A stretch of DNA of 64,000 bases from Ignavibacteria bacterium (GCA_016716125.1 JADJWZ010000026.1:14233-78232); one strand, 5' to 3'. Positions 37,167 through 45,681 are shown, counted from the first letter of the stretch. Notes: generated by a model not told the origin, from the letters alone. Numbers and translations: made by a program.

Positions 37167-37793
37167 TTATAAAAATATTTTAAAAAGTATTAAGTATGTT
37201 ATTCCGAAAAAGACAGGAATAGTAATATTATCATCTAACTTCAAAGGTATTAATTCAAAGAATGCTGTAATAAGAACTGAAGCGCCGGCAATTGCATATT
37301 CCGTAATATTATCTGTCATTTTAGGAGTTACAGCAATTACTGCAAGTCCTGAAAAAAAAAATCCTGCGCCGCCTTCCAGAGACTTTCTGCCGATTTTTGT
37401 CCTTCCTAATAGTTTTCCGAAGATAGCTGCAAAAGAATCGCAAACTACCAGTACAAGCATAGACATTACTGCAACAGGTTTTGGAAATATGATAACGCAG
37501 ATTAGGAAAGCAAGAATAAGATATGTACCGCCGGTAAACATTGCTTTTTTTTTATTCACTTCATGCGGTCTTAATATATCTCCCAGAAAGTTCAGGTAGA
37601 ATTTTTTAAATCCGGGATTTTTAAATCTGATATAATCGATCGCAAACATCAGAATAGTAAGAACGGCAAGAAACCAGATTACAAATTCCCTGCTTTCTAT
37701 AAATATATATGCAATTGGAATTACAGAAGAAAACAGATGAATTCCTTTTCTATATAACTCGTTTTTAATTTCTGTATTATTTGTAATACTCAA
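37167..37793 (-). CDS. Dolichol/diacylglycerol kinase-like membrane protein (SEC59/DGK1/VTE5 type)
   Basis: 208 residues with six or so membrane helices. The motif 'ELYRKGIHLFSS' at the N-terminus and 'VLVVCDSFAAIFGKLLGRTK' with 'KSLEGGAGFFFSGLAVI' match the CTP-dependent lipid kinase family related to dolichol kinase and yeast DGK1, close to phosphatidate cytidylyltransferases. The lipid substrate is unknown. It begins downstream of the ftsH terminator and ends 16 bases before the ychF start, so it probably shares a transcript with ychF. Confidence 0.82.
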   Translation of the reverse strand: MSITNNTEIKNELYRKGIHLFSSVIPIAYIFIESREFVIWFLAVLTILMFAIDYIRFKNPGFKKFYLNFLGDILRPHEVNKKKAMFTGGTYLILAFLICVIIFPKPVAVMSMLVLVVCDSFAAIFGKLLGRTKIGRKSLEGGAGFFFSGLAVIAVTPKMTDNITEYAIAGASVLITAFFELIPLKLDDNITIPVFFGITYLILFKIFL

Positions 37794-37802
37794 GTGTCAA
37801 AA

Positions 37803-37828
37803 AAAAAGCGAGTTAATTCTCGCTTTTT
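37803..37828 (-). terminator. Bidirectional hairpin terminator after ftsH
   Basis: A 10-bp perfect stem (AAAAAGCGAG and its complement) has a six-base loop TTAATT. A-run on the left and T-run on the right make it work in either direction. It lies 24 bases past the ftsH stop. Confidence 0.9.
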
Positions 37829-37851
37829 ATAAATTGATTTATAATATAATT

Positions 37852-39882
37852 CTAATTTGCAAGAGCTATATCGCCCGGAGCAAATTTATCATCTTCTACA
37901 TTCTTCTTTTTTCCCTTTGGCAGTCCGCCATTAGTGTCTGCGGGAGTTTCCTTTTCAGGTTTCTGATAAGGAGGTAATTCCTCGCCTTTCATTAACATGT
38001 CAATTTCCACGGAATCAAGAATTTCTCTTTCGAGTAATGCATCAGACATTCTGTGAAGTATCTCGATATTTTCTATTAATAATCTTTCTGCTTTATCCAT
38101 ACCTGCCTGAACGATCTTTTTAATTTCATCATCAATCATTATCTGCGTAGATTCACTGTAATCCCTGTGCTGATTAATTTCTCTGCCGAGGAATATCTCT
38201 TCCTGCTTCTGACCGTAAGCGATCGGTCCGAGCTTTTCACTCATACCGAATTCGCAGACCATCCTTCTCGCCATGCCTGTAGCTCTGTCAATATCATTGC
38301 TGGCGCCTGTTGTATATTCATTAAATATTAATTTCTCGGCTGCTCTTCCGCCCATTGCATATGCAAGCATCGCTTCAAGATATTCCTTTGAGTATGTATG
38401 CTTCTCATCCATAGGAAGATAAGTGGTTACGCCAAGCGCTCTTCCGCGGGGAATAATAGTTACTTTATGAACAGGATCAGATTCGGGAATCATTTTTGCA
38501 ACAATTACGTGACCGCTTTCATGGTATGCCGTAGTCTTTTTTTCCCTGTCGGAAATGATAAGACTTTTTCTTGCGGTTCCCATCATGACTTTATCTTTCG
38601 CCTCTTCAAAATCTTTCATACAAACATTATCAGAATTTCTTCTGGCAGCAAGTAATGCTGCTTCGTTGACAAGATTTGCCAGATCAGCTCCGGAAAATCC
38701 CGGCGTTCCCTTTGCAAGAATATCAATACTGATATCATTTGCCAGAGGTGTTTTTCTTGTATGTACTAACAGTATTCCTTCTCTTCCTTTTACATCAGGT
38801 CTGTCAACCACAACCTGTCTGTCAAATCTTCCCGGTCTTAGCAATGCCGGATCCAGTATATCAGGTCTGTTTGTAGCTGCAATAATTATTACTCCGTTAT
38901 TCTGTTCAAATCCGTCCATCTCAATTAAAAGCTGATTCAGTGTCTGCTCTCTTTCATCATGTCCGCCGCCAAGTCCTGCGCCTCTGTGTCTTCCCACTGC
39001 ATCTATTTCATCTATAAAAATTATACACGGCGCGTTCTTTTTTCCCTGCTCGAATAGATCACGGACTCTTGAAGCTCCGACCCCAACGAACATTTCCACA
39101 AAGTCCGCTCCGCTGATAGAGAAGAAAGGAACTCCCGCCTCCCCTGCTACTGCTCTTGCAAGCAAGGTCTTTCCTGTACCCGGAGGACCTAATAACAAAA
39201 CTCCTCTTGGTATTTTACCGCCAAGCTTCTGAAACTTTGCCGGTGTTTTAAGAAACTCTATAATTTCCGATAATTCTTCTTTTGCTTCATCAGCGCCGGC
39301 TACATCCTGAAATGTTACCTTTGTTCCGGTCTCGCTAAGTAATTTAGCTTTTGACTTTCCGAATGAAAAAATATTCTTTGAACCTCCGGCTCCTCCTGAC
39401 TGCATCCTTCTCATAATAATTATCCAGAATGCAATGATCAATATCCACGGTAAAGCTCCGAGTAACGGCGTGAGCCAGCCACCGTCATCCTTTTCTATGC
39501 TGAACTGAACTCCGCTTTCTGTCCATGTATTTACTATACTGTCATCAATATTTGTATAAGGAAGCAGCACTGTAAATTTGTCTATCGTAGCTGATCTGTT
39601 TCCTAAAGTTATGGTTTCGGGTGACTTAAGTGTTCCGAGAAATTCATAATTGTTATCGGATTTTTTTATTACTGCGGTAGCGATCTTTTTTTCACTTAGA
39701 AATCTAAGATACTGATCATATTTTAATTCCGAATATTTTCCGTCAGTGCCTTTTGTATAAACCATAATGAGAAAGAAACCGATAAGTATCGCGCTCCATC
39801 CTAATACTATCTTAAATACTCTGTTCCAGTTGAACTCTTCGTTGTTATTATTTTTTTTTGGTGTTTTATTATTTTCAGTCAT
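37852..39882 (-). CDS. ftsH: ATP-dependent zinc metalloprotease FtsH
   Basis: 676 residues. Hexameric inner-membrane AAA+ protease that degrades short-lived and misassembled membrane proteins. Two N-terminal helices (about 25-45 and 140-160) flank a periplasmic domain. The AAA module has Walker A 'GPPGTGKT', Walker B 'CIIFIDEID' and the second region of homology 'ATNRPDILDPALLRPGRFDR'. The zinc site is His454-Glu-Ser-Gly-His458. The tail (about 635-676) is charged. Hpt ends 13 bases upstream of the start, making an hpt-ftsH operon, common in bacteria. Confidence 0.97.
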   Translation of the reverse strand: MTENNKTPKKNNNNEEFNWNRVFKIVLGWSAILIGFFLIMVYTKGTDGKYSELKYDQYLRFLSEKKIATAVIKKSDNNYEFLGTLKSPETITLGNRSATIDKFTVLLPYTNIDDSIVNTWTESGVQFSIEKDDGGWLTPLLGALPWILIIAFWIIIMRRMQSGGAGGSKNIFSFGKSKAKLLSETGTKVTFQDVAGADEAKEELSEIIEFLKTPAKFQKLGGKIPRGVLLLGPPGTGKTLLARAVAGEAGVPFFSISGADFVEMFVGVGASRVRDLFEQGKKNAPCIIFIDEIDAVGRHRGAGLGGGHDEREQTLNQLLIEMDGFEQNNGVIIIAATNRPDILDPALLRPGRFDRQVVVDRPDVKGREGILLVHTRKTPLANDISIDILAKGTPGFSGADLANLVNEAALLAARRNSDNVCMKDFEEAKDKVMMGTARKSLIISDREKKTTAYHESGHVIVAKMIPESDPVHKVTIIPRGRALGVTTYLPMDEKHTYSKEYLEAMLAYAMGGRAAEKLIFNEYTTGASNDIDRATGMARRMVCEFGMSEKLGPIAYGQKQEEIFLGREINQHRDYSESTQIMIDDEIKKIVQAGMDKAERLLIENIEILHRMSDALLEREILDSVEIDMLMKGEELPPYQKPEKETPADTNGGLPKGKKKNVEDDKFAPGDIALAN

Positions 39883-39894
39883 AATTGTTTGAAT

Positions 39895-40428
39895 TTAACA
39901 ATTTAACACATATATAGCTTTTAAATTCCTGTACTTCTGCGCATAATCAAGTCCGTAACCAACCACAAATTTATTTTCAATCTCAAATCCGATATAATCT
40001 ATTTTGAATTTCAGATTGGAAATATTTTTTTTAAACAGTAAAGTTATAAATTTCATAGAAGCCGGTTTATGTTTTTCAATAAGTTTTTTAATGAATATTG
40101 CTGACAACCCGGAGTCTACAATATCCTCCACTACAATAATGTCTCTTCCTTTTATTTCACAATTCAGCTCCTTCAGCATTTTCACTTTTCCGGATGTGAT
40201 CTTTTCATCACCGTAACTCGAGAGTTTCAGAAAATCAATTTCACAATCTACATTTACTTCCCTGATTATATCTGAAAGAAATACAAATGAACCGTTAAGT
40301 ATTCCGATAAAAATAGGTTTCTTTCCTTTATAGTCTTTGTTTATCTGTTTTGCGATTTGCGATACTCGCTTCGCAATTTTTTCTTTTGAAATAAATTCGG
40401 TTAACTGGTTTTGTTTTTTTTGGGGCAA
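39895..40428 (-). CDS. hpt: Hypoxanthine phosphoribosyltransferase
   Basis: 177 residues. It converts hypoxanthine (and guanine) with PRPP to IMP or GMP in purine salvage. The PRPP motif 'IIVVEDIVDSGLSAIFI' is clear, along with 'IGILNGSFVFLSDIIRE' and 'LSSYGDEKITSGKV' (flexible loop). It is a type I PRTase of normal length. The hpt-ftsH order is a familiar arrangement. It is preceded by the S21 gene's terminator. Confidence 0.93.
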   Translation of the reverse strand: MPQKKQNQLTEFISKEKIAKRVSQIAKQINKDYKGKKPIFIGILNGSFVFLSDIIREVNVDCEIDFLKLSSYGDEKITSGKVKMLKELNCEIKGRDIIVVEDIVDSGLSAIFIKKLIEKHKPASMKFITLLFKKNISNLKFKIDYIGFEIENKFVVGYGLDYAQKYRNLKAIYVLNC

Positions 40429-40473
40429 GTTATATGAATTTTTTTAAAGTAAAATGAAAATCTTTTAAAATAA

Positions 40474-40504
40474 AAAACCCACTGAGCTTTTTTCAATGGG
40501 TTTT
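40474..40504 (-). terminator. Hairpin terminator after rpsU
   Basis: AAAACCCA (40474-40481) pairs with TGGGTTTT (40497-40504), with an inner TGA/TCA pairing that shortens the loop. It lies between rpsU and hpt and ends rpsU transcription on the minus strand. Confidence 0.75.
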
Positions 40505-40524
40505 ATTAAAAGCACTGTTATCAG

Positions 40525-40722
40525 TTAAACATTTTCTTCGGCAAGTATTCTCTTATTTTTTCTGATTGCCCTCTCCTTATCCATCTTTTTCTCGACAGAC
40601 GGCTTGGTATAGAACATTCTTCTTCTGAACTCTTTCAGTAATCCTGATTTTTCATATTTCTTTTTGAATCTTTTAAGAGCTTTGTCTATGGACTCACCGT
40701 CCTGAACTATTACTTTTAACAA
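40525..40722 (-). CDS. rpsU: 30S ribosomal protein S21
   Basis: 65 residues, strongly basic. 'VIVQDGESIDKALKRFKKKY', 'LLKEFRRRMFYTKPSVEKKM' and 'ERAIRKNKRI' are the bS21 pattern. In Bacteroidota, S21 carries the anti-Shine-Dalgarno tail neighbour and may affect SD use. Own transcription unit with terminator. Confidence 0.95.
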   Translation of the reverse strand: MLKVIVQDGESIDKALKRFKKKYEKSGLLKEFRRRMFYTKPSVEKKMDKERAIRKNKRILAEENV

Positions 40723-40956
40723 ATTTATTTACCTCTTTTCTTTTTAAAATTTTATCAATATAAATATTTTGATTTTTTATTACAATGAAAGTTTGAATCT
40801 GTTTTTAAATTTATGGATTTCCAAATATTCGCGCTTCGTCTTGTGCAGCTCTAAATTTCATTGTTTTAATTAATTATTGACGTTAAAAAATATATTGATC
40901 ATTCATAATTAATCATTGATCATTAATAATTGATAATTGATAAATGACTTTCCCTC

Positions 40957-41116
40957 GTTCCCAATCTCCCGATTGGGAACGCGCTCTTTCCGGACTTAAC
41001 CTCCTTCCCAAGCCCCAGCTTGGGAAGAGTAAAGATAAGTTGAATAGTTTTTTCAAGTAGATATGAAATATCAATCTTCTTCAGGAGCAGTATCTTCCCA
41101 AGCTGGGGCTTGGGAA
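40957..41116. repeat. Cluster of three REP-like palindromes
   Basis: Three near-perfect hairpins share one design, a 9-10 bp GC-rich arm with a four-base loop. They are at 40957-40980 (GTTCCCAATC arms), 41004-41027 (CTTCCCAAGC arms) and 41094-41116 (the same arms, loop TGGG instead of CCCA). A looser hairpin with GGTTTGG/CCAAACC arms lies at about 41212-41253. They look like dispersed intergenic palindromes of the REP type. The rest of the 597-base gap between rpsU and the next gene (40723-41319) is AT-rich and I see no gene in it. Confidence 0.8.
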
Positions 41117-41319
41117 TGAGTGGGAAAATTACAGGGAAAAAAGAAAAAAAATCCTGCAGATCAGTCTGATACTTGGAATTCTTGCAGCTTTTGTTGTTAC
41201 CAGTATTAAAAAACGAAGGTTTGGAAATATTATCAATTCCCAAACCATTCGTCTTATATTATTATTTTTTAATTACAATTAAAAATAATTCTATTTAACA
41301 GACTACCTGTTTTCTTTTT

Positions 41320-42528
41320 TTAATTTTTTACAATTACCTGAACAGATTTAGATGGACCACCAAACAAATTACCATCTTTATCCATCATCATCATTTGAAA
41401 ATGCTGTAATCCGATTTCATTTGGTTTTACTTTAAAATTAAAAGTTACAAGTTTACCGGGTGGTATATTTTCTGGAAGCTGAATATATCCAATTCCCCAC
41501 GGATTTATTGATTGTATCTTTAGATCTTTGTCTACTACAACAAGTTGTTCATTTCCTTTTATCCATGCTGTGTTTCCGGTATTAGCCATTGTCACAAATA
41601 CATCCAGTTCTTCATTGAAAGAAACTGAATTTGGAATTTGCTGCTTTATGTAACTTGAGTTATTTGTTCCGGGCGGCAATTCCTTTATGGCAATAATACC
41701 TGATACATTCACAGTAACTTTATCAGATGCCTGACCAAAATATGAATCTCCTTTTTTCATCATCCATTGCATTTCATAAAATCCTGCAGACGGCGGCGCT
41801 GTTACATAAAATTCTATAGATGATGTCTGACCGCTTTCTATTGTACTTGATAATGCAACTGGTGTAGAATTCCAGTCTGCGTATACTTTAGCTGCTGATT
41901 GCTGGACTGGAGCAAGTGTATAACCTTCCGATGAATTCCATGGATACATCCCAGTGTTTTCAATAGATACAGACACTTTATATTTCTCTCCTGCATTCAT
42001 ATTTTCCGGTATAGAGACGCTGATAAATCTGGATTCATTACCTTCTACTGAATATACTACCGGAACAGCTTCACCATTTACCTTTGTCACGTTTATAGAA
42101 TATTCACCAAAATAATTATTATCCTTAGTCATTGCCCATTTTGAATTATATACTCCGGGTTCATAAGGTGCTTTTATTTTAAAGATAACAATTGCTTTTT
42201 CACCCGGTATAACATTGTTCGGAATATTAACATTCTTAATTCCCCATACATCAGATTTATAAACATTATCAGACTGATCATACAGACTCAATAAATAATT
42301 ATCATCCTTGTCCCAAATATTTTTACCTGTATTGATAAAAGTAATAGATGCTGGATATTCTTCACCCGGATTCAGACTTTCAGGAATGTCAACATCTACT
42401 ATTTTAGAATTATCACCGAGGGTAGAAACTCCGTAAACAGCACCTTTGTCCTGTGCTGAGATATCTGATGTCAATCCAAACATAATCATTATACAAAAAA
42501 CTGATATTACTTTATTAAGGGTTTTCAT
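41320..42528 (-). CDS. Secreted protein with three NBR1-type Ig-like domains
   Basis: 402 residues. After the signal peptide (about 1-25), three 115-residue repeats each begin with 'fvsVdIPesmnpGeky.v.vtf.NTG...W', for example 'TFINTGKNIWDKDDNYLLSL', 'SIENTGMYPWNSSEGYTLAP' and 'TMANTGNTAWIKGNEQLVVV'. These match the NBR1 (next to BRCA1) Ig-like domain with its conserved Trp. No sorting domain is present, so it may stay in the periplasm or use another route. The function is unknown, probably structural or adhesive. Preceded by a 315-base gap. Confidence 0.82.
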   Translation of the reverse strand: MKTLNKVISVFCIMIMFGLTSDISAQDKGAVYGVSTLGDNSKIVDVDIPESLNPGEEYPASITFINTGKNIWDKDDNYLLSLYDQSDNVYKSDVWGIKNVNIPNNVIPGEKAIVIFKIKAPYEPGVYNSKWAMTKDNNYFGEYSINVTKVNGEAVPVVYSVEGNESRFISVSIPENMNAGEKYKVSVSIENTGMYPWNSSEGYTLAPVQQSAAKVYADWNSTPVALSSTIESGQTSSIEFYVTAPPSAGFYEMQWMMKKGDSYFGQASDKVTVNVSGIIAIKELPPGTNNSSYIKQQIPNSVSFNEELDVFVTMANTGNTAWIKGNEQLVVVDKDLKIQSINPWGIGYIQLPENIPPGKLVTFNFKVKPNEIGLQHFQMMMMDKDGNLFGGPSKSVQVIVKN

Positions 42529-42710
42529 AATTTTATATTAATTTATAAAAAATTATATTTTAAAGTTATTCATTGAAACTTCAATTGGATAACTTTAAAA
42601 CAATATTAAGCGATTTGTTATTGTTTAATAGTGCAATGCCCGTGCCAAATAAAAATGAAAAGAATAAAGACTGTTTTGATTGATAATATGCTGGGATTAA
42701 TTATTGATTT

Positions 42711-42733
42711 GACAATTTTGTCATATAATTGTC
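42711..42733. promoter_or_regulatory. Inverted repeat in the 42529-42843 gap
   Basis: GACAATT, nine bases, AATTGTC: a perfect 7-bp inverted repeat about 180 bases upstream of the NBR1-type gene. It may be an operator. The remainder of the gap is AT-rich with no gene and one hairpin terminator (42769-42811). Confidence 0.3.
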
Positions 42734-42768
42734 ATTAATAAAATCAGTAAAAAATTAAGAAATGCAAG

Positions 42769-42811
42769 AAAGGCAGAATCGGTTTAATAATATTAAGAAA
42801 TTCTGCCTTTT
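42769..42811. terminator. Hairpin terminator in the 42529-42843 gap
   Basis: AAAGGCAGAAT (42769-42779) pairs with ATTCTGCCTTT (from 42800), with a 20-base loop and flanking A- and T-rich sequence. It can end transcription from the VOC fragment on the minus strand. Confidence 0.6.
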
Positions 42812-42843
42812 AGTAATTCTGAGAATATAAGATAAGGAAAATT

Positions 42844-43059
42844 TTATTCCACTTTCTCCAGGCAGTTAAACATCCATTGTACACCGAACTTATCAGTACA
42901 GCTTACAAAGTATGCACCCCAGAACATTTCCTGAAGCTCCGTTGTAATTTTTCCTCCTTCGGATAAAGCTTTAAACAATTTATCGGTTTCTGTGCGGGTA
43001 TCCGGTTCAAGGTTAATCGAATAATTATTTCCAGACAAATGCGAAGGCAAATGAAACAT
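42844..43059 (-). pseudogene. C-terminal fragment of a PhnB-like VOC (glyoxalase) protein
   Basis: 71 residues covering only the second half of a VOC/PhnB protein: 'NNYSINLEPDTRTETDKLFK', then 'TTELQEMFWGAYFVSCTDKFG' (one extra residue) and 'VQWMFNC'. These are typical of the family, which is usually about 140 residues. The N-terminal betaalphabetabetabeta unit is missing upstream (43060-43140 has no in-frame continuation). It is a remnant and probably not functional. Confidence 0.75.
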
Positions 43060-43141
43060 TAAATATGTGCAGTAAGGAAGATCGAGTTTATATATTCATT
43101 TTGCATTTGTAAAAAAATGTAATGTTACTATTTTAGAAAGA

Positions 43142-43476
43142 GTGAAACTGCCCAATTCAAAAAAAGCTGTAATTCAAATAGAAAAATTAACAGACTATGG
43201 TTTAAATACTCATAATCCGGTTGGAAAGCATAAGGCAATTGTATTTAATAGTAAGTTAGGAATAACTTTTGAAAATGCTGATGAATTGAAAAATATGTTA
43301 TTGGAGGCAGTAAAAAGTAATGAAGCTTTTGAATCTTTTTCAGATAAATATGGAAAAGGTATTACATAGAATTTAATATAGACAGACAAAATTAATATGC
43401 AGTTATCAGAAGTATTTGGATTGTAAGGATAAATGAAGATTTTCCAAGATTTATAACGTGTTATGTTAAAAACTAA
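43142..43476 (+). pseudogene. DUF6883 protein, broken by a frameshift and a stop
   Basis: The GTG start gives 75 residues beginning 'MKLPNSKKAVIQIEKLTDYG' with 'NPVGKHKAIVFNSKLG', which resembles DUF6883, then stops. In another frame (from 43369) the family's C-terminal part continues as 'EFNIDRQN', one TAA, then 'YAVIRSIWIVRINEDFPRF' and 'ITCYVKN' to a TAA at 43474-43476. The full protein would be about 110 residues. One indel and one in-frame stop suggest true decay more than sequencing error. Just downstream is the DUF4926 gene. Confidence 0.7.
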
Positions 43477-43488
43477 ATATATTAAGAA

Positions 43489-43698
43489 ATGAACACAAAA
43501 TTTAAATTACTCGATGCAATAGCATTACTAAAAGTAAGAGACAATTTAGTCATTGGTCAGGTAGGAACTATTGTTGAAATTCTTGATGATGAAAACTTTG
43601 AAGTAGAATTCAGCGACACAAAAGGTGAAACGATTGCAACCGCACCGGTTAATGCTAAAGATATGTTATTATTACATTATGAAGTAGAAGCAGCATAA
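43489..43698 (+). CDS. DUF4926 domain protein
   Basis: 69 residues, acidic. 'LLDAIALLKVRD' and 'GQVGTIVEILDDENFEVEFS' are characteristic of DUF4926, an SH3-like small barrel family, and 'VNAKDMLLLH' ends it. It starts 12 bases after the end of the DUF6883 relic. DUF4926 and DUF6883 genes occur side by side in other bacteria as I recall them, which suggests a functional pair, possibly antitoxin and toxin (inference). Here only this half is intact. Confidence 0.75.
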   Translation: MNTKFKLLDAIALLKVRDNLVIGQVGTIVEILDDENFEVEFSDTKGETIATAPVNAKDMLLLHYEVEAA

Positions 43699-43711
43699 AA
43701 TTTTGGATTTC

Positions 43712-43809
43712 CGCCGTTGTTGGTGTTTTCAAAAAGTTTGCTATATAAAATATTTGATTTAAATTCTCCGCTTACGCAAACTTTTTGATCACCAACAACA
43801 CTGCCGGCG
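43712..43809. repeat. Long palindromic (REP-like) element, left copy
   Basis: Arm 43712-43741 (starts CGCCGTTGTTGGTG, ends AAAAAGTTTGC) pairs with arm 43776-43809 (GCAAACTTTTTGATCACC..., ends GCCGGCG), with about 34 bases between. A second copy, inverted, lies at 44405-44495, on the other side of the broken transposase. Confidence 0.85.
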
Positions 43810-43842
43810 TAGTCTGCTGCTGAAAACGTCAGTATAAGCATT

Positions 43843-44271
43843 TCATATCTTCATATAATTTACCAAAAATCGGAATTCATCTTTCCCCTTTATTTTTTGC
43901 TCCACTACTTTCTGTGAAAATAAAGGAACTGATAATGGATTCCTTTCCCAGAACTGATACTTCCTGTCCTTAGCGCCAACATAAAGTGATTCATAAATAT
44001 TTGGATGATCTTTTTTCATCTCTCTTAGAATTGTTTGACCAGTAAATTTCAATAAGTCTCTTTAAAAATCAGATCTTTCTGTATCTTCATTTATTTTCCA
44101 AACTGTATGAAAATGATTTGGCATGATCACGAATGCAAAAATCCTTACCCGTAGCTCACTTACCAAAAACTTAAAACTCTCTATTATAATATCCTTATAC
44201 TTATCATTTTTAAGCAAATGTTTCCATTCAAGATTCGTGGCAGTAAAGAAAAAATAGATTTTGATCATCAA
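43843..44271 (-). pseudogene. REP-associated tyrosine transposase (RAYT) remnant
   Basis: Y1-transposase family. The N-terminal half has 'IYFFFTATNLEWKHLLKNDK' and the HUH motif in 'VIMPNHFHTVW'. An in-frame TAA at 44062-44064 (TTA would restore it) interrupts 'SDF-RDLLKFTGQTILREMK'. The second half shows 'RKYQFWERNPLSVPLFS' and 'VVEQKI' before losing similarity; the usual 'NYIHNNPV' and C-terminal region are missing. It is dead by a stop and a truncated end. It sits between two inverted palindromic elements, the classic setting for RAYT genes that mobilise REP sequences. Confidence 0.85.
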
Positions 44272-44404
44272 GATCTTCTTTTATTTTGAATCGGTTATAA
44301 TTTAATTCCGCGGATTATTTTTTACAAGGGATTTATATATTTTGGACAGGAGAAGCCGGGTTTTACTGATTCTTACATTATACAGCTTCAGGAATCAAGT
44401 CTCG

Positions 44405-44495
44405 TTTGTTGTTGGTGATCAAAAAGTTTGCACAAAATGTGCAGATAAATTCAACTGAAACTCATGCAAACTTTTTGAAAATACCAACCACGGCG
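44405..44495. repeat. Long palindromic (REP-like) element, right inverted copy
   Basis: Arm 44405-44432 (GTTGTTGGTGATCAAAAAG start) pairs with arm 44465-44495 (GCAAACTTTTTGAAAATACC start, CGGCG end). Its reverse complement aligns to the left copy at 43712-43809. The gap 44281-44404 and the stretch 44496-44690 hold no gene I can support. Confidence 0.85.
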
Positions 44496-44693
44496 AAAAT
44501 GTTTTATACGGGTGGTTTCCCGATTCCGGAATCATCGGTTTTAAAAATGTCCCGGTTGTTTCTGTTTATTTCTATTTACTGCACATAATTTCAATTTATT
44601 GAAATTTTTTTTCAGTTGATCCCATTTTTTTATATTTTTTATTTCCTCTGTTCCGTTTATTTGTGAAATATTTTTCACTTATTGATTTTTTTC

Positions 44694-45219
44694 CATTTTC
44701 AGAAAATAATTTCACATTCACGTGTCATTGTTTGACATTCACTCGTCATTGTTTGACGTTCACCGGGCTTTGTTTGACATTCACGGTTCATTGTTGGACA
44801 TTCACCGTTCATTGTTTGACGTTCACCTTTTATTGTTTGATGTTCACCTGGCATTGTTTGACGTTCACCTCTCATTGTCTGACATTCACTCTTCATTGTT
44901 TGACATTCACTATTCATTGTTTGACATTCTCTTGGCATTGTTTGACATTCACTTGGCATTGTTTGACATTCACTTGGCATTGTTTGACATTCACCTGGCA
45001 TTGTTTGACGTTCACCCTTCATTGTTTGACATTCACTGAAAATAATTTCACATTCACCACTCTTCGTTTGACGTTCACCTCTCTTTGTTTGACGTTCACC
45101 CTTCTTTGTTTGACGTTCACGTTTCTTTGTTTGACGTTCACCCTTCTTTGTTTGACGTTCTCGTTTCTTTGTTTGACGTTCAGATCTCTTTGTTTGACGT
45201 TTACATTTCTTTATTACGT
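44694..45219. repeat. 21-bp tandem repeat array (about 25 units)
   Basis: The unit is 21 bases, with core TTTGACRTTCAC then about nine variable bases ending near CATTG. Degenerate units go on to about 45310. Because 21 is a multiple of three, several frames stay open: on the plus strand 'HCLTFTx' and 'LFDIHxx' heptads, on the minus strand 'ECQTMPx', which turns into 'ERQTKKx' toward the right. The minus strand is purine-rich and gives hydrophilic peptides. The block 'GAAAATAATTTCACATTCAC' occurs twice (start of array and about 45040-45057), so a block duplication built the array. Confidence 0.9.
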
Positions 45220-45319
45220 TTTCACTTTTCTTTTTATCACTTCTCCCCTTCTTTTTTCAGTTATCAGATCTCTTTATTAAGTTTCCCCGTCGCTTTATTC
45301 AGAATTTGCAGTTCTTTGT

Positions 45320-45505
45320 TTATTTTGTCCGCCTCTTTTTATTACATTCATCATACTTCATTTGATTCCACGATTCCTTTATACTGTGTTGCTGTTTCTT
45401 TTTATCAGACTCTGCATTCTCTGTTTTATTTTCAGGTTTCTTCTTTTCTGATCTGTATTTCTTAATTTTAATTCCCCTTATTATGTGAGAATCATTAGAT
45501 TTCAT
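45320..45505 (-). other. Charged open frame at the edge of the 21-bp array
   Basis: 61 codons (ATG at 45505-45503) give a Lys/Glu/Ser-rich peptide, 'SEKKKPENKTENAESDKKKQ' at its centre, with weak seven-residue periodicity. One indel downstream would let it run into coiled-coil-like 'ADKINKELQILNKATGKLNK' and then the heptads of the array. It may be the start of a decayed gene whose repeats are the array. Not certain to be a gene. Confidence 0.3.
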
Positions 45506-45610
45506 TTTTCGTTAGTTCCCCCCTTATTATATTAGACAGGCAAATTTTTCAAACGTTCCCCTAAAGTGCATTTCTGTTCTATATTTTAAGGATTCTCTGG
45601 GTGGTTGTCG

Positions 45611-45628
45611 CGCAGGCTAAAGCCTGCG
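45611..45628. repeat. Short GC-rich palindrome
   Basis: CGCAGGCT AA AGCCTGCG, an 8-bp perfect arm with a two-base loop. Its form matches a dispersed intergenic palindrome, unlike the surrounding AT-rich DNA. Confidence 0.7.
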
Positions 45629-45681
45629 TCTACGATTTATATTTCATTAAAGAATCAATCTCCCCCTCCTTGCAAAGAGTC

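Noticed and set aside
40923..41243. 106-codon open frame on the minus strand across the palindromes
   Set aside because: It reads through three hairpins and an AT-rich gap, has no recognisable domain and no ribosome site. Coding is unlikely.
42704..42726. TTGACA...TATAAT promoter pair in the 42529-42843 gap
   Set aside because: The two boxes are separated by only nine bases, too few for a sigma-70 promoter. They are part of an inverted repeat instead.
44663..45280. Plus-strand 205-codon frame of 'HCLTFTx' repeats
   Set aside because: The frame is open only because the repeat unit is a multiple of three bases. It is Cys/Phe-rich, and the alternative minus-strand reading is more protein-like. 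I keep the array as a repeat.
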